Below, in pieces: positions 41,960 to 50,885 of a DNA stretch of 64,000 nt (its first letter is position 1; the number at the start of each line of letters is the position of its first letter). The stretch lies in NCBI GenBank assembly GCA_031417395.1, contig JANOVM010000054.1, positions 47,206-111,205 of the forward strand, read 5' to 3'. The translations under genes were made by a program, and so were the position numbers. This DNA is from JADKIH01 sp031417395. GTDB taxonomy: Bacteria; Bacteroidota; Bacteroidia; AKYH767-A; 2013-40CM-41-45. Below the pieces are notes generated by a model. The model searched no databases. It was not told the DNA's origin and saw only the letters and a program-made list of their open reading frames with translations.

Positions 41960-42832
41960 ATGAGCAATATATTTTCTTTTTTACTTTATTACATTATTAT
42001 TCGGCCAATTTCCATGCTGCCTTTTCCGCTGCTCTATGGTTTTTCTGACGTTCTTTTTTTTCTGTTTTATTATATTTTCCCCTACCGTCGAAAAGTAATT
42101 CGACAAAATCTTCGAAGTTCTTTTCCTGAAAAAACTGATTCAGAATTAAAGGAGATCGAAAGGAAGTTTTATAAACATTTCTGCGACCTAATTCTCGAAA
42201 CACTGAAATTATTTTCTGCATCGAAGGAGGTTATTGAAAAGAGAGTTCGCCTGGTGAATCCGGAACTGCTTGATGAATATTATAAAAAGGGGAAAAGCGT
42301 TATTCTTGTTACAGGTCATTATGCAAATTGGGAATGGCCTGCCATAACTCTTCCATCGCATAGTAAGCACAAAGGCACGGGGATCTATCAAAGATTGTCC
42401 AATAAATTTTTCGATCAAAAGCTACGACAAACTCGGGCACGTTTCGGCATGGAGCTTATGTCGACACGCGAAGTCGCCGATTTTTTTGAATCGCATAAAA
42501 ATGAATTGTGCAGCTATGGCTTTATTAATGATCAAAGTCCTTCAGATCCGAAGAAGGGACATTGGGGAACCTTTCTCAATCAACCTACATGCATGCTAAC
42601 CGGTGCGGAGCGATATGCCATCAAATATGATTACCCTGTTCTGCATGCTGCAATTACTCGTGAAAAAAGAGGGCATTATAAAATTGAATATATACTTGTA
42701 AGCGAAAAACCATCTGCTGAAAAACCATTTTTTATTACAGAAGAATCTTCACGCATTAACGAAACGCTAATTCGAAAAGATCCGGCTTATTGGTTGTGGA
42801 CGCATAGGCGGTGGAAGCATAAAAAAATTTGA
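41960..42832 (+). CDS. lpxL: Lipid A biosynthesis acyltransferase (LpxL/HtrB family)
   Basis: A 290-residue inner-membrane acyltransferase. An N-terminal membrane anchor (FLLYYIIIRPISMLPFPLLYGF) precedes the catalytic motif GHYANWEW (HX4E, near residue 115). LGWSHR-type C-terminal elements are represented by WLWTHRRWK. It would add a secondary acyl chain to lipid A, or in Bacteroidota to an ornithine or similar lipid. Its stop codon sits inside a 16-bp direct repeat. The lpxL name is by family; the exact lipid is not proven. Confidence 0.85.
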   Translation: MSNIFSFLLYYIIIRPISMLPFPLLYGFSDVLFFLFYYIFPYRRKVIRQNLRSSFPEKTDSELKEIERKFYKHFCDLILETLKLFSASKEVIEKRVRLVNPELLDEYYKKGKSVILVTGHYANWEWPAITLPSHSKHKGTGIYQRLSNKFFDQKLRQTRARFGMELMSTREVADFFESHKNELCSYGFINDQSPSDPKKGHWGTFLNQPTCMLTGAERYAIKYDYPVLHAAITREKRGHYKIEYILVSEKPSAEKPFFITEESSRINETLIRKDPAYWLWTHRRWKHKKI

Positions 42833-42857
42833 GAATTTGGAAATTTGAGAATTTGAA
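42826..42857. repeat. 16-bp direct repeat over a gene end
   Basis: AATTTGAGAATTTGGA begins at 42826 and is repeated as AATTTGAGAATTTGAA from 42842. The acyltransferase stop codon (42830-42832) is inside the first copy. Possibly slippage-born. Confidence 0.55.
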
Positions 42858-42869
42858 AATTAGGGTGGA

Positions 42870-44066
42870 TTAATTTTTCATTTTATTGGTTGTTTGTTCA
42901 AACCAGGTTTTGAATTTTGTGTAGTCTTCTCCGGTAGCAGGACCGTTGAAGCCGGTGTGGGTTTTGATGACTTTTTTTTCTTTGTTTAGAAAGAGTAAGG
43001 TGGGGTAAGCAAAAATTCGGTCTAACATAGGTAGTGATTTGACGGCTTCTTTTTTATCGGATGGACCGGCAAATAGAATGGGATAGGTAACTCCGAATTG
43101 TTTTTTAAGTCGGCGTATGTTGCGATAAGCGTGTGTTGTGTCTGCTATCTTTTCAAAATCAAGAGCAATAATTTCAATACGATTTTTTTTATTTTTATTC
43201 TTACGATTCCAGTCTGCAAGGAATTTTGTTTCATCCATACAATTTGGACACCAGCTTCCCATGATTTGAATGATGACTGCTTTGTTTTTATATTTTTTAT
43301 CGGACAGTGAAATCATTTTACCGTTTTCATCGGGAAATTTAAAATTGATTTTTGAATCTGCAGTCCGCAGGGTTATTAATGAGTCAGGACTTAAGAGATT
43401 GGCATTTTCATCTTTCATTCCTGTCCATGTGTCGTGCCAGTGTTTTCCGGAAAAAAACTGTCCTTCACAGAGAGAATCTCCACGGACAAGAGCAGTAAAT
43501 AAAAACAAATGCGAACCATCAAAAGCGGAAAGCCATATTCTGTTCCCTCCAATCTCTCCTTCCAGGAAGCGGTAATCTCCTGTAGTTGTCAAAAAGGTTC
43601 CCGTTAAGCGATTTCCCTCTTGTTTAAACACACCAACGGCATCTTTGGATTCTTTATCTTCACCATTGAAGACAACATGATACTTTCCTGTTATATTTAA
43701 AGAGGTGCGTTCCGGTCTGTCAGAGAAGCGATAAGACAATCCCAGTTGCGCATGAAAAGGAAATACATTATCAGCCTTTCTCGCATGATTGAAAAATATT
43801 CCCGTGATACTATTTTCTTTTAGTACACAAAGAAACTCTGAATCAAAAACAGGCATCTGAATAAAAACAGAATCTCCTTTTAATTTAATTTCATTAACGA
43901 TAATGTTTTCATCACCATTATGAATAGTTAAAGAAATACTATCTGAAGAAAATGTAAAAGGAAGATCAAGCGTATCGTTAAGTGCAATGGATGCATGCCA
44001 GTTCCCGGTGGGTAGTTGCGCTATTGCCTGAAAACTCAAAGACAGAAATAATAAGAGATAGCGCAT
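42870..44066 (-). CDS. TlpA-like thioredoxin-domain exported protein
   Basis: A 398-residue protein with signal peptide (LLLFLSLSFQAIAQ). Residues ~20-240 are a beta-rich, lipocalin-like domain; residues ~255-398 are a TlpA/ResA-type thioredoxin domain with IQIMGSWCPNCMDETKF (CPxC variant WCPNC) and the conserved YPTLLFLNKEKKV. Typically it reduces disulfides in the periplasm for cytochrome c maturation or redox repair. The N-terminal domain is unusual for ResA and matches the DUF4369-type adhesin-like region only loosely. Confidence 0.85.
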   Translation of the reverse strand: MRYLLLFLSLSFQAIAQLPTGNWHASIALNDTLDLPFTFSSDSISLTIHNGDENIIVNEIKLKGDSVFIQMPVFDSEFLCVLKENSITGIFFNHARKADNVFPFHAQLGLSYRFSDRPERTSLNITGKYHVVFNGEDKESKDAVGVFKQEGNRLTGTFLTTTGDYRFLEGEIGGNRIWLSAFDGSHLFLFTALVRGDSLCEGQFFSGKHWHDTWTGMKDENANLLSPDSLITLRTADSKINFKFPDENGKMISLSDKKYKNKAVIIQIMGSWCPNCMDETKFLADWNRKNKNKKNRIEIIALDFEKIADTTHAYRNIRRLKKQFGVTYPILFAGPSDKKEAVKSLPMLDRIFAYPTLLFLNKEKKVIKTHTGFNGPATGEDYTKFKTWFEQTTNKMKN

Positions 44067-44132
44067 TTTTAATCCAATAACAATAATCCGATAGGTATAA
44101 GATTATAGCTATCGGATCACTAATAAGAAATA

Positions 44133-45704
44133 TTATTCCCCAACATCAAACTTAATCCCTTGTGCTAACGGTAATTCAGTCCCGTAGTTAATGGTATTGG
44201 TTTGACGGCGCATGTATATTTTCCAGGAGTCGCTGCCTGATTCGCGGCCACCACCTGTTTCTTTTTCTCCTCCAAAAGCACCACCAATTTCAGCGCCGGA
44301 AGTACCGATGTTTACGTTAGCAATTCCGCAATCGCTTCCTTCGTGTGAAAGGAATCGTTCTGTTTCTAAAACGTTTCTGGAGAAAATGGCAGAAGATAAT
44401 CCCTGTGGAACACCGTTGTGATATTCCATGGCTTCGTCCATTGTTTTATATTTCATTAGGTAAAGCAATGGAGCGAATGTTTCATCGCAAACGATGTTAA
44501 GATTTTTCTGAACTTCGGCAATGCACGGTTTAACGTAGCAGCCGCTTTCAAAACCTTCGCCTTTCATTTCTTCACCGCCGTAGATAATTTTACCGCCTTC
44601 TTTCTTTACACGATCGATTGCATTGAAAAAATCTTTAACAGCGCCTTTATCGATAAGTGGCCCGACAAGTGTGTTTTCATTTAGCGGATGACCAATATGA
44701 ATATGCTGGTAAGCGCTTAATAATTTAGATTTAAAGTTTTCATAAACCGATTCATGAATAATTAATCGACGGGTTGATGTGCAGCGTTGTCCTGCAGTAC
44801 CAACAGCACCAAAAAGAACAGCGCGTAAAGCCATGTTCAGGTCGGCATTTTCTGTAATAATAATGGCATTGTTTCCGCCCAGCTCCAGCAAGCTTCGTCC
44901 AAGTCTTTCGCCAACGATAGCTCCCACTTTTTTTCCTACGCGAGTAGAACCTGTAGCGGAAATTAATGGAACACGGTGATCGGCAAGGAAATTATCACCT
45001 ACATATTTTGAACTTGCAGCAACAAGATTAACAACACCTTCGGGAACATTATTTTTCTTCAGTACATCGGCAATGATTTTATGTACAGCGATGGAGCAAA
45101 GCATAACTTTTGAACTCGGTTTCCAAACAACAACATCGCCGCAAACCATGGCAAGCATTGCATTCCATGACCATACAGCAACAGGAAAATTAAAAGCTGA
45201 AATAACACCAACGATACCCAAGGGGTGATACTGCTCGTACATGCGGTGACGCGGACGTTCGCTATGCATGGTAAATCCGTGTAACTGGCGTGATAAGCCA
45301 ACAGCAAAATCGCAGATGTCAATCATCTCCTGCACTTCGCCCAATCCTTCCTGGTAAATTTTCCCCATTTCATAAGAAACAAGTTTCCCAAGAGGCTCTT
45401 TATATTTTCTAAGCTGGTCGCCAATTTGACGAACCACTTCTCCTCTTTTCGGAGCAGGAATCATTCGCCAGTTTTTAAAAGCGGATTCAGCTTTTTTGAT
45501 AATTGTTTCATAATCATCAGTCGTTGCCTGACGTATACTTCCGATCAATTGCCCATCGGCAGGAGAGTACGATTCTATTATTTCACCTTTTGTATCTAAC
45601 CATTCGGTTCCTGTGCAGGCTCCGCTGTTTACGGCTTTCAATCCAAGGGTCTCAAGGACACCTGACATACCGTAATCTTTTACATTAAGAGTTTCTGTTT
45701 TCAT
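44133..45704 (-). CDS. ALDH7-type aldehyde dehydrogenase (aminoadipate-semialdehyde / piperideine-6-carboxylate)
   Basis: A ~523-residue NAD(P)-dependent aldehyde dehydrogenase. The opening YGMSGVLETLGLKAVNSGACTGTEWLD is typical of antiquitin-type ALDH7/AmaB. SPADGQLIGSI, the NAD loop GSTRVGKKVG, the catalytic Glu in ELGGNNAI and the nucleophile in GQRCTSTRRL are present. It would oxidise alpha-aminoadipate semialdehyde or its piperideine form during lysine breakdown in the cytoplasm. The start is the ATG at 45704; a TTG seven codons further up overlaps a -7-like TACCTTTG (45723-45730), which favours the ATG. Confidence 0.9.
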   Translation of the reverse strand: MKTETLNVKDYGMSGVLETLGLKAVNSGACTGTEWLDTKGEIIESYSPADGQLIGSIRQATTDDYETIIKKAESAFKNWRMIPAPKRGEVVRQIGDQLRKYKEPLGKLVSYEMGKIYQEGLGEVQEMIDICDFAVGLSRQLHGFTMHSERPRHRMYEQYHPLGIVGVISAFNFPVAVWSWNAMLAMVCGDVVVWKPSSKVMLCSIAVHKIIADVLKKNNVPEGVVNLVAASSKYVGDNFLADHRVPLISATGSTRVGKKVGAIVGERLGRSLLELGGNNAIIITENADLNMALRAVLFGAVGTAGQRCTSTRRLIIHESVYENFKSKLLSAYQHIHIGHPLNENTLVGPLIDKGAVKDFFNAIDRVKKEGGKIIYGGEEMKGEGFESGCYVKPCIAEVQKNLNIVCDETFAPLLYLMKYKTMDEAMEYHNGVPQGLSSAIFSRNVLETERFLSHEGSDCGIANVNIGTSGAEIGGAFGGEKETGGGRESGSDSWKIYMRRQTNTINYGTELPLAQGIKFDVGE

Positions 45705-45866
45705 AATTTTAATTTTCGTTTGCAAAGGTAGTCAATTCCACCTGATTTTATTCAAATGGACTTCTCTAATTGGAGTATATCCTGCAGAAAAGGGCATCTA
45801 TGGAAGGCTTTTTTTATAGGAATCAAAGCTCTAAATTGCAAAATATTCATTGTTTAAATTTCAGTT

Positions 45867-47477
45867 TTGAAGAGAACACTTTACGTATCCTATTTAGTTT
45901 ATTTTTTGTGCGCAGCAATCATTTTCCTCTACGTTCAGAATTATGCCGACAATCCGGATACTTTTCAATATCTGGATATTGCTCACAAGTACCTTTCAGG
46001 TGATTGGAAAAATGTCGTCAATGGTTATTGGAGTCCAATGATTAGCTGGCTTCTTTTATTACCGCTTTCTGTATTAAAAGTTGAGCTTTTAGCTTTTAAA
46101 ATCTTACAATTGCTGATTGGCGCATTCGCTTTTTCGCAATGGCACAGACTATTGAAAAATTTTCCATTAGATGAACGATGGAAAAAGCTACTTGTTTTTT
46201 TTCCAATACCTTTTCTGCTTGACTATGCCCTGCTGAATGCTACTCCTGATTTACTTTTTCTTGGATTAGTTCTTATGCTCATCAATCGAGTTATTGAAGG
46301 AAGGATTTTTTCCGAAAGAAGGAGTGCAATTACTACAGCGATTATCGGTGCAGTACTTTACTTTACGAAAGCGTTTGGTTTACCTTTTTTTCTTCTTCTG
46401 ATGATTATTTTCTTTCTCATTGAGCTGAAAAATCAGAGCAACAAAGGATTAATTTTAAAAAATGCCGGAATATTACTTTTCACTTTTTTAATTGTATCGT
46501 TTTTCTGGATTTTACCCCTTAGTCTGCAGTATAAAAAGTTTACAATAAGTGAAGCTGCCCGTTTCAATATGAGTCGTGAAGCAGCTCCTTTGCCTGAAAG
46601 AGGTCCGGGGCTTCCTATTCTTTCTGAAGGATTATTTGTTCCCGTAAATAATAACACATCTGCTTGGGAAACGCCGGGTGAATATATGTCTCAGGGAATT
46701 ATTACACCTTTCAATTCGCCCGGAGAGTATTTCTCTATTGTGAAAAGAAATGTTTTGTCCATTTACTATTTTGATTTCAGAAATCAGATAGGCGTATTTT
46801 TTCTTGCATTGTTTTTTCTTTTTCTTTTTCGAAAGGGATTAAGAGAATTGACGAATGAAAAACATGTTACGGTTCTTTTAGTATTTATTTTTTTACTCTA
46901 TGGCGGATATGCTCTCATTCTTGTACACAACCGTTACGTCTGGATAAATACCTGGCTGATGTTCTTGTTATCGGTTTATTTTATTCAACAATCAATCAAT
47001 TTACAAAAGTGGAAAACAACAGCTTCGATATTATTTTATTTTATGTTTGCCCTGGCGATTAAAAGGCCGTGCAAAGAAATCTTCTTTACCTCCGATAGGC
47101 AGCAGCCTGTACAATGGATGTTTCATGCTTTTAAACAGCCTTTTACTACACTATGGGTTTTTTATAAACCGGATTTACAATTAAAGAAAGATATTGAAGC
47201 CATTAAATTAGCCGGAGTTTTGAAAGGGAATATGGCATCTCTAAAAACAAATTCTTCGGAAAGAGATCCTTATACAAATGCGCTTCGGGTGGCAAGAGAT
47301 AACAATTGCAGGTATTTTGGGCAACTCGACGATGCATTGACAAATCAGGAGCAGTTAACGGAACTTCAAAAAATGAAAATCGATTTTCTTCTGGCTTGGA
47401 ATTATAAAGAGTGGGGATCTGAGTTGCCTGTATATTTCAACCCGGAAACAGGGATAAGAATATATAAAGTGAATTAA
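45867..47477 (+). CDS. Polytopic glycosyltransferase-like membrane protein (GT39/PMT-related)
   Basis: A 536-residue inner-membrane protein with about eleven hydrophobic helices followed by a soluble C-terminal part. The first extracytoplasmic loop YADNPDTFQYLDIAHKYLSGDW contains the acidic residues expected for metal and polyprenyl-sugar in GT-C glycosyltransferases. It likely transfers a sugar from undecaprenyl phosphate on the outer face. The start is a TTG (45867); an ATG does not occur near the N-terminal helix. Confidence 0.75.
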   Translation: MKRTLYVSYLVYFLCAAIIFLYVQNYADNPDTFQYLDIAHKYLSGDWKNVVNGYWSPMISWLLLLPLSVLKVELLAFKILQLLIGAFAFSQWHRLLKNFPLDERWKKLLVFFPIPFLLDYALLNATPDLLFLGLVLMLINRVIEGRIFSERRSAITTAIIGAVLYFTKAFGLPFFLLLMIIFFLIELKNQSNKGLILKNAGILLFTFLIVSFFWILPLSLQYKKFTISEAARFNMSREAAPLPERGPGLPILSEGLFVPVNNNTSAWETPGEYMSQGIITPFNSPGEYFSIVKRNVLSIYYFDFRNQIGVFFLALFFLFLFRKGLRELTNEKHVTVLLVFIFLLYGGYALILVHNRYVWINTWLMFLLSVYFIQQSINLQKWKTTASILFYFMFALAIKRPCKEIFFTSDRQQPVQWMFHAFKQPFTTLWVFYKPDLQLKKDIEAIKLAGVLKGNMASLKTNSSERDPYTNALRVARDNNCRYFGQLDDALTNQEQLTELQKMKIDFLLAWNYKEWGSELPVYFNPETGIRIYKVN

Positions 47478-47488
47478 AAAAAGTCGAA

Positions 47489-48223
47489 TTATTGATAAGC
47501 CTTATTAAACGAATCAAGAATATATTTAGCGATTGAAGGAAAATTCTTATTGGAGATTTCTTTTACATCGTTTGTATTAGATTCAAAATTCGAAACAGCA
47601 ACATCACCATAAATCTGTTTTCCTGATTTATCAAAGATGGAATAGTGAACCATAAGTTCGCGACGATAAATTTTCAGTGCCAGATTAAGGCAGTCGTCGA
47701 AGTGGGTTTTAATGTCTATTTCATTCAGAAAAATAAAATAATCAGCATTGTATTTTTTAGCAAAATCGGGAATCAACGATTCATCGGCAATACTTACATT
47801 GATGTATGTTTTTTCTTTACGAGCAGATTTAATTTTTAATATAGTGGTATCCTTTATGGAAAAACGAGAAGGATTTTTTAACGGATATGTACTGTCACTT
47901 CCAAATAAAAGAGAATGATAAAGGATATCCATATCGCTGTTATCTTCGTTTACAAAGTTTGCTTTCATTCCCGGAACATCGTAGACATCAGAAAACTTTT
48001 TATTTAGAGCCGTTACAATTCCTTTCCTTAAAGAAGAACGCACTTCGGATAAATCCATTTCAGAGCCTTCAGAAATATCCTGATCGGAATCTGACAGATG
48101 CATTGCCGGCAGATAAGGAATAACCATTACAGCAGGGCGATACAGGGAGTCCGTATTATCGCAGGCAGCTGCAAAAAACTTTATGCAAAGTAAAAATACA
48201 ATTAACGTAAAATGTTTCATCAA
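47489..48223 (-). CDS. Exported protein of unknown function coupled to rseP
   Basis: A 244-residue protein with an N-terminal hydrophobic signal (LIVFLLCIKFFAAAC, possible lipobox). The rest is mixed alpha/beta with no known motif (RPAVMVIPYLPAMHLSDSDQDI...VRSSLRKGIVTALNKKF). It starts within the rseP gene by a four-base overlap, so it is made with the protease. It might be a periplasmic partner or simply an operon passenger. Confidence 0.75.
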   Translation of the reverse strand: MMKHFTLIVFLLCIKFFAAACDNTDSLYRPAVMVIPYLPAMHLSDSDQDISEGSEMDLSEVRSSLRKGIVTALNKKFSDVYDVPGMKANFVNEDNSDMDILYHSLLFGSDSTYPLKNPSRFSIKDTTILKIKSARKEKTYINVSIADESLIPDFAKKYNADYFIFLNEIDIKTHFDDCLNLALKIYRRELMVHYSIFDKSGKQIYGDVAVSNFESNTNDVKEISNKNFPSIAKYILDSFNKAYQ

Positions 48224-49542
48224 TTTAGCAGATGCTTCCAGATGTCATTACCTATTGTGAATACGAATAGCGACAATAAAAGTATCATGCCTGCAACCTG
48301 AGCGCGTTCCATAAATTTATCGGAAAGTTTTCGTTTGGTGACGGCTTCAATTAGAAGAAAGATAACATGACCGCCATCAAGAGCAGGAATGGGTAACATG
48401 TTCATTAATGCAAGAACCATGGAAAGTAGTCCCGTAATAGTCCAAAACCGTTTCCAATCCCAGATGCCTCCATAGATGGTTGCAATACCAATAGGACCCT
48501 GAATGGAATCACTGGCCTTTTCCTTACCAACAAAAATCTGGCGCAACCCTTTTATATTTGATACGATTGCTTCAAATGCATCGGATGTTCCATGCCGAAT
48601 GGAATTTGAAAGAGTATACGGTGTCATTTGGTAATTACCCGGGTCAATACCGTAGCTAATTCCAATTAGTCCTGAATCGTTAACAACGGTCTGTATCATA
48701 AGCGTGTCAGTGCCGCGAAGTATTTGAAAAGAGACAGGCTTGGTTTTATTTTCATTCACAACTTTTCTGAATTTTTCCATGGAAAAAATTCGTTCACCGT
48801 TAAGGCTTAGCAAATGATCATTTTTTTTAATTCCGGCAGCATAGGCCGGCTTGCCTTCAAAAACGCTGTCAATTTTGAGATTTGACTGATAAGGAGCAAT
48901 AAAATTTCCTTTGCCTGCACGTATTGTTTGTCTGTAAAAACTATCAGGGACGTATACTTCAATTTCTTTACCGTTACGATCTACTGTCAGTGTTGTTCCA
49001 AAAACAACACGGGAAGAAAGCAGGTCGTCAAATCGTTCAAATGATTTTCCGTCAATGGCTACTATTTTATCATTATTCTGAAGACCGATTTCTTTTCCGA
49101 GATCATAGGCATAGATTCCATCTTTAACGGCATCAACACTTAAGTATTCTTTGTCGAATTTTAGCAATGTCATCGAATAAATAATAATGCCAAGAATAAC
49201 ATTCATGGTAACACCGGCAATCATAACAATGAGTCTTTGCCATGCCGGTTTTGAACGAAACTCCCAGGGCTGAGCGGGTTGTTTCAATTGTTCTTTATCA
49301 AGGCTTTCATCTACCATGCCGGCAATCTTTACATAACCGCCCAATGGAAGCCAGCCAATTCCATATTCAGTGTCGCCTTTTTTAAAACTGAAAAACTTGA
49401 ATCCCCATGCATCGAAGAACAAATAAAACTTTTCTACTCTGATACCGAAGGCACGGGCACTTAGAAAGTGACCCAATTCGTGAAGTGTTACTAATATGGA
49501 AAGACCCAGAATTAACTGAGCAGCCATAATTAAACCTGACAT
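48220..49542 (-). CDS. rseP: RseP-type site-2 intramembrane zinc protease
   Basis: A 440-residue polytopic protease. The N-terminal metal motif HELGHF in the first membrane helix, two PDZ domains in the middle (around residues 120-290), and the third-ligand motif PIPALDGGHVIF in a late helix are all present. RseP cleaves anti-sigma or other single-pass proteins inside the membrane after a first cut. It is the second gene of dxr-rseP-(unknown), with dxr 41 bp upstream. Confidence 0.95.
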   Translation of the reverse strand: MSGLIMAAQLILGLSILVTLHELGHFLSARAFGIRVEKFYLFFDAWGFKFFSFKKGDTEYGIGWLPLGGYVKIAGMVDESLDKEQLKQPAQPWEFRSKPAWQRLIVMIAGVTMNVILGIIIYSMTLLKFDKEYLSVDAVKDGIYAYDLGKEIGLQNNDKIVAIDGKSFERFDDLLSSRVVFGTTLTVDRNGKEIEVYVPDSFYRQTIRAGKGNFIAPYQSNLKIDSVFEGKPAYAAGIKKNDHLLSLNGERIFSMEKFRKVVNENKTKPVSFQILRGTDTLMIQTVVNDSGLIGISYGIDPGNYQMTPYTLSNSIRHGTSDAFEAIVSNIKGLRQIFVGKEKASDSIQGPIGIATIYGGIWDWKRFWTITGLLSMVLALMNMLPIPALDGGHVIFLLIEAVTKRKLSDKFMERAQVAGMILLLSLFVFTIGNDIWKHLLN

Positions 49543-49583
49543 ATTATTTTAGATTTTTAATTTAGTATTAATTGTTTTATAAA

Positions 49584-50744
49584 TCAGGCCGGGATAAGTT
49601 CCATGGCTTTAATTCTTGTTTCTTTATCTGTCATTACATAATCTTCGTAGGTCGGTTGACTTACAAAAGAAATATTTTGCATGCAATCAGAAATGATTTC
49701 ACTCATTTCAAGAAATCCAACCCTGTCTTTTAAGAATGCATCTACTGCTACTTCATTGGCTGCATTTATTATGCAAGGCATATTTCCTCCGCTTTTAAGG
49801 GCTTCAGTCGCCAATGCAAGATTACGAAAAGTTCCTTTATCAGGAGTTTCGAAAGTAAGAGCAGGATAATTCATAAAATCGAAGCGTGTAAACGTTGATT
49901 TAAAACGTTTTGGAAAACCAAGGGCGTATTGAATCGGCAGTTTCATATCAGGCAGACCCATTTGGGCTTTCATCGATCCATCTTCAAATTGTACAATGCT
50001 GTGTATGATACTTTGTGGATGCACAATTACGTCAATTTGTTCAGGCTTAAGTCCAAAAAGCCAGCGTGCTTCAATCATTTCAAGACCTTTATTCATTAAG
50101 GAAGCGGAATCAATAGTGATTTTGGCTCCCATTTCCCAGTTGGGATGTTTTAATGCTTGTTCTTTTTTTACTGTGCTAAGAAATGATTTGTCTTTTCCAC
50201 GGAAAGGTCCGCCGGAAGCAGTGAGATAAATTTTTTCAATTGGATTATTGAGTTCACCAACCAGGCATTGAAAAATTGCCGAATGTTCTGAATCAACAGG
50301 AAAAATATTTACTTTATTTTCACGGGCAAGGTTGGTGACTAGTTCACCGGCAACGACTAGTGTTTCTTTGTTAGCAAGAGCAATATCTTTCCCGGAGCGA
50401 ATGGCATTTAAGGTAGGTTTTAAACCGGCATAGCCTACTAAAGCTGTTAAAACCATGTCTATGGAATCCATTTCTACAATTTCTGCAAGAGCATCAATTC
50501 CCGCAAATACTTTAACAGGTAAATCACTTAAAGCATTACGAACAAATTCCAGCTTTTTGACATCGCCAATTACAATTGTATTGGGTAAAAACTCTTTTGT
50601 TTGCCGGATCAAAAGATCAGCATTATTGAAAGAAGTAAGCACTTCTACTTCAAAATGTTCCTTCTGCATGCGGATAACATCGAGTGTCTGAGTTCCAATA
50701 GAACCGGTAGATCCTAAAACAGCAATTTTTTTACGGGGATTCAT
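49584..50744 (-). CDS. dxr: 1-deoxy-D-xylulose 5-phosphate reductoisomerase
   Basis: A 386-residue DXR, of usual length. NADPH site: LGSTGSIGTQTLDVI at the start; metal and substrate residues in DSEHSAIFQ; the flexible loop around SASLMNKGLEMIEA. It converts DXP to MEP, the second step of the MEP isoprenoid pathway, in the cytoplasm. In many Bacteroidota it is followed directly by rseP, as here. Confidence 0.97.
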   Translation of the reverse strand: MNPRKKIAVLGSTGSIGTQTLDVIRMQKEHFEVEVLTSFNNADLLIRQTKEFLPNTIVIGDVKKLEFVRNALSDLPVKVFAGIDALAEIVEMDSIDMVLTALVGYAGLKPTLNAIRSGKDIALANKETLVVAGELVTNLARENKVNIFPVDSEHSAIFQCLVGELNNPIEKIYLTASGGPFRGKDKSFLSTVKKEQALKHPNWEMGAKITIDSASLMNKGLEMIEARWLFGLKPEQIDVIVHPQSIIHSIVQFEDGSMKAQMGLPDMKLPIQYALGFPKRFKSTFTRFDFMNYPALTFETPDKGTFRNLALATEALKSGGNMPCIINAANEVAVDAFLKDRVGFLEMSEIISDCMQNISFVSQPTYEDYVMTDKETRIKAMELIPA

Positions 50745-50885
50745 GAAGATGTAAAGATAAGGATTCCAAGCGAACTAATTAAACGGCATTCAAGGAGTAT
50801 ATATTGCCAATTATTCACAAATTTATAATCAAAAGGAAAGGAGTTTGAAAATTTTAATTATGTAATAAGGCGGTAGTTTATAATA

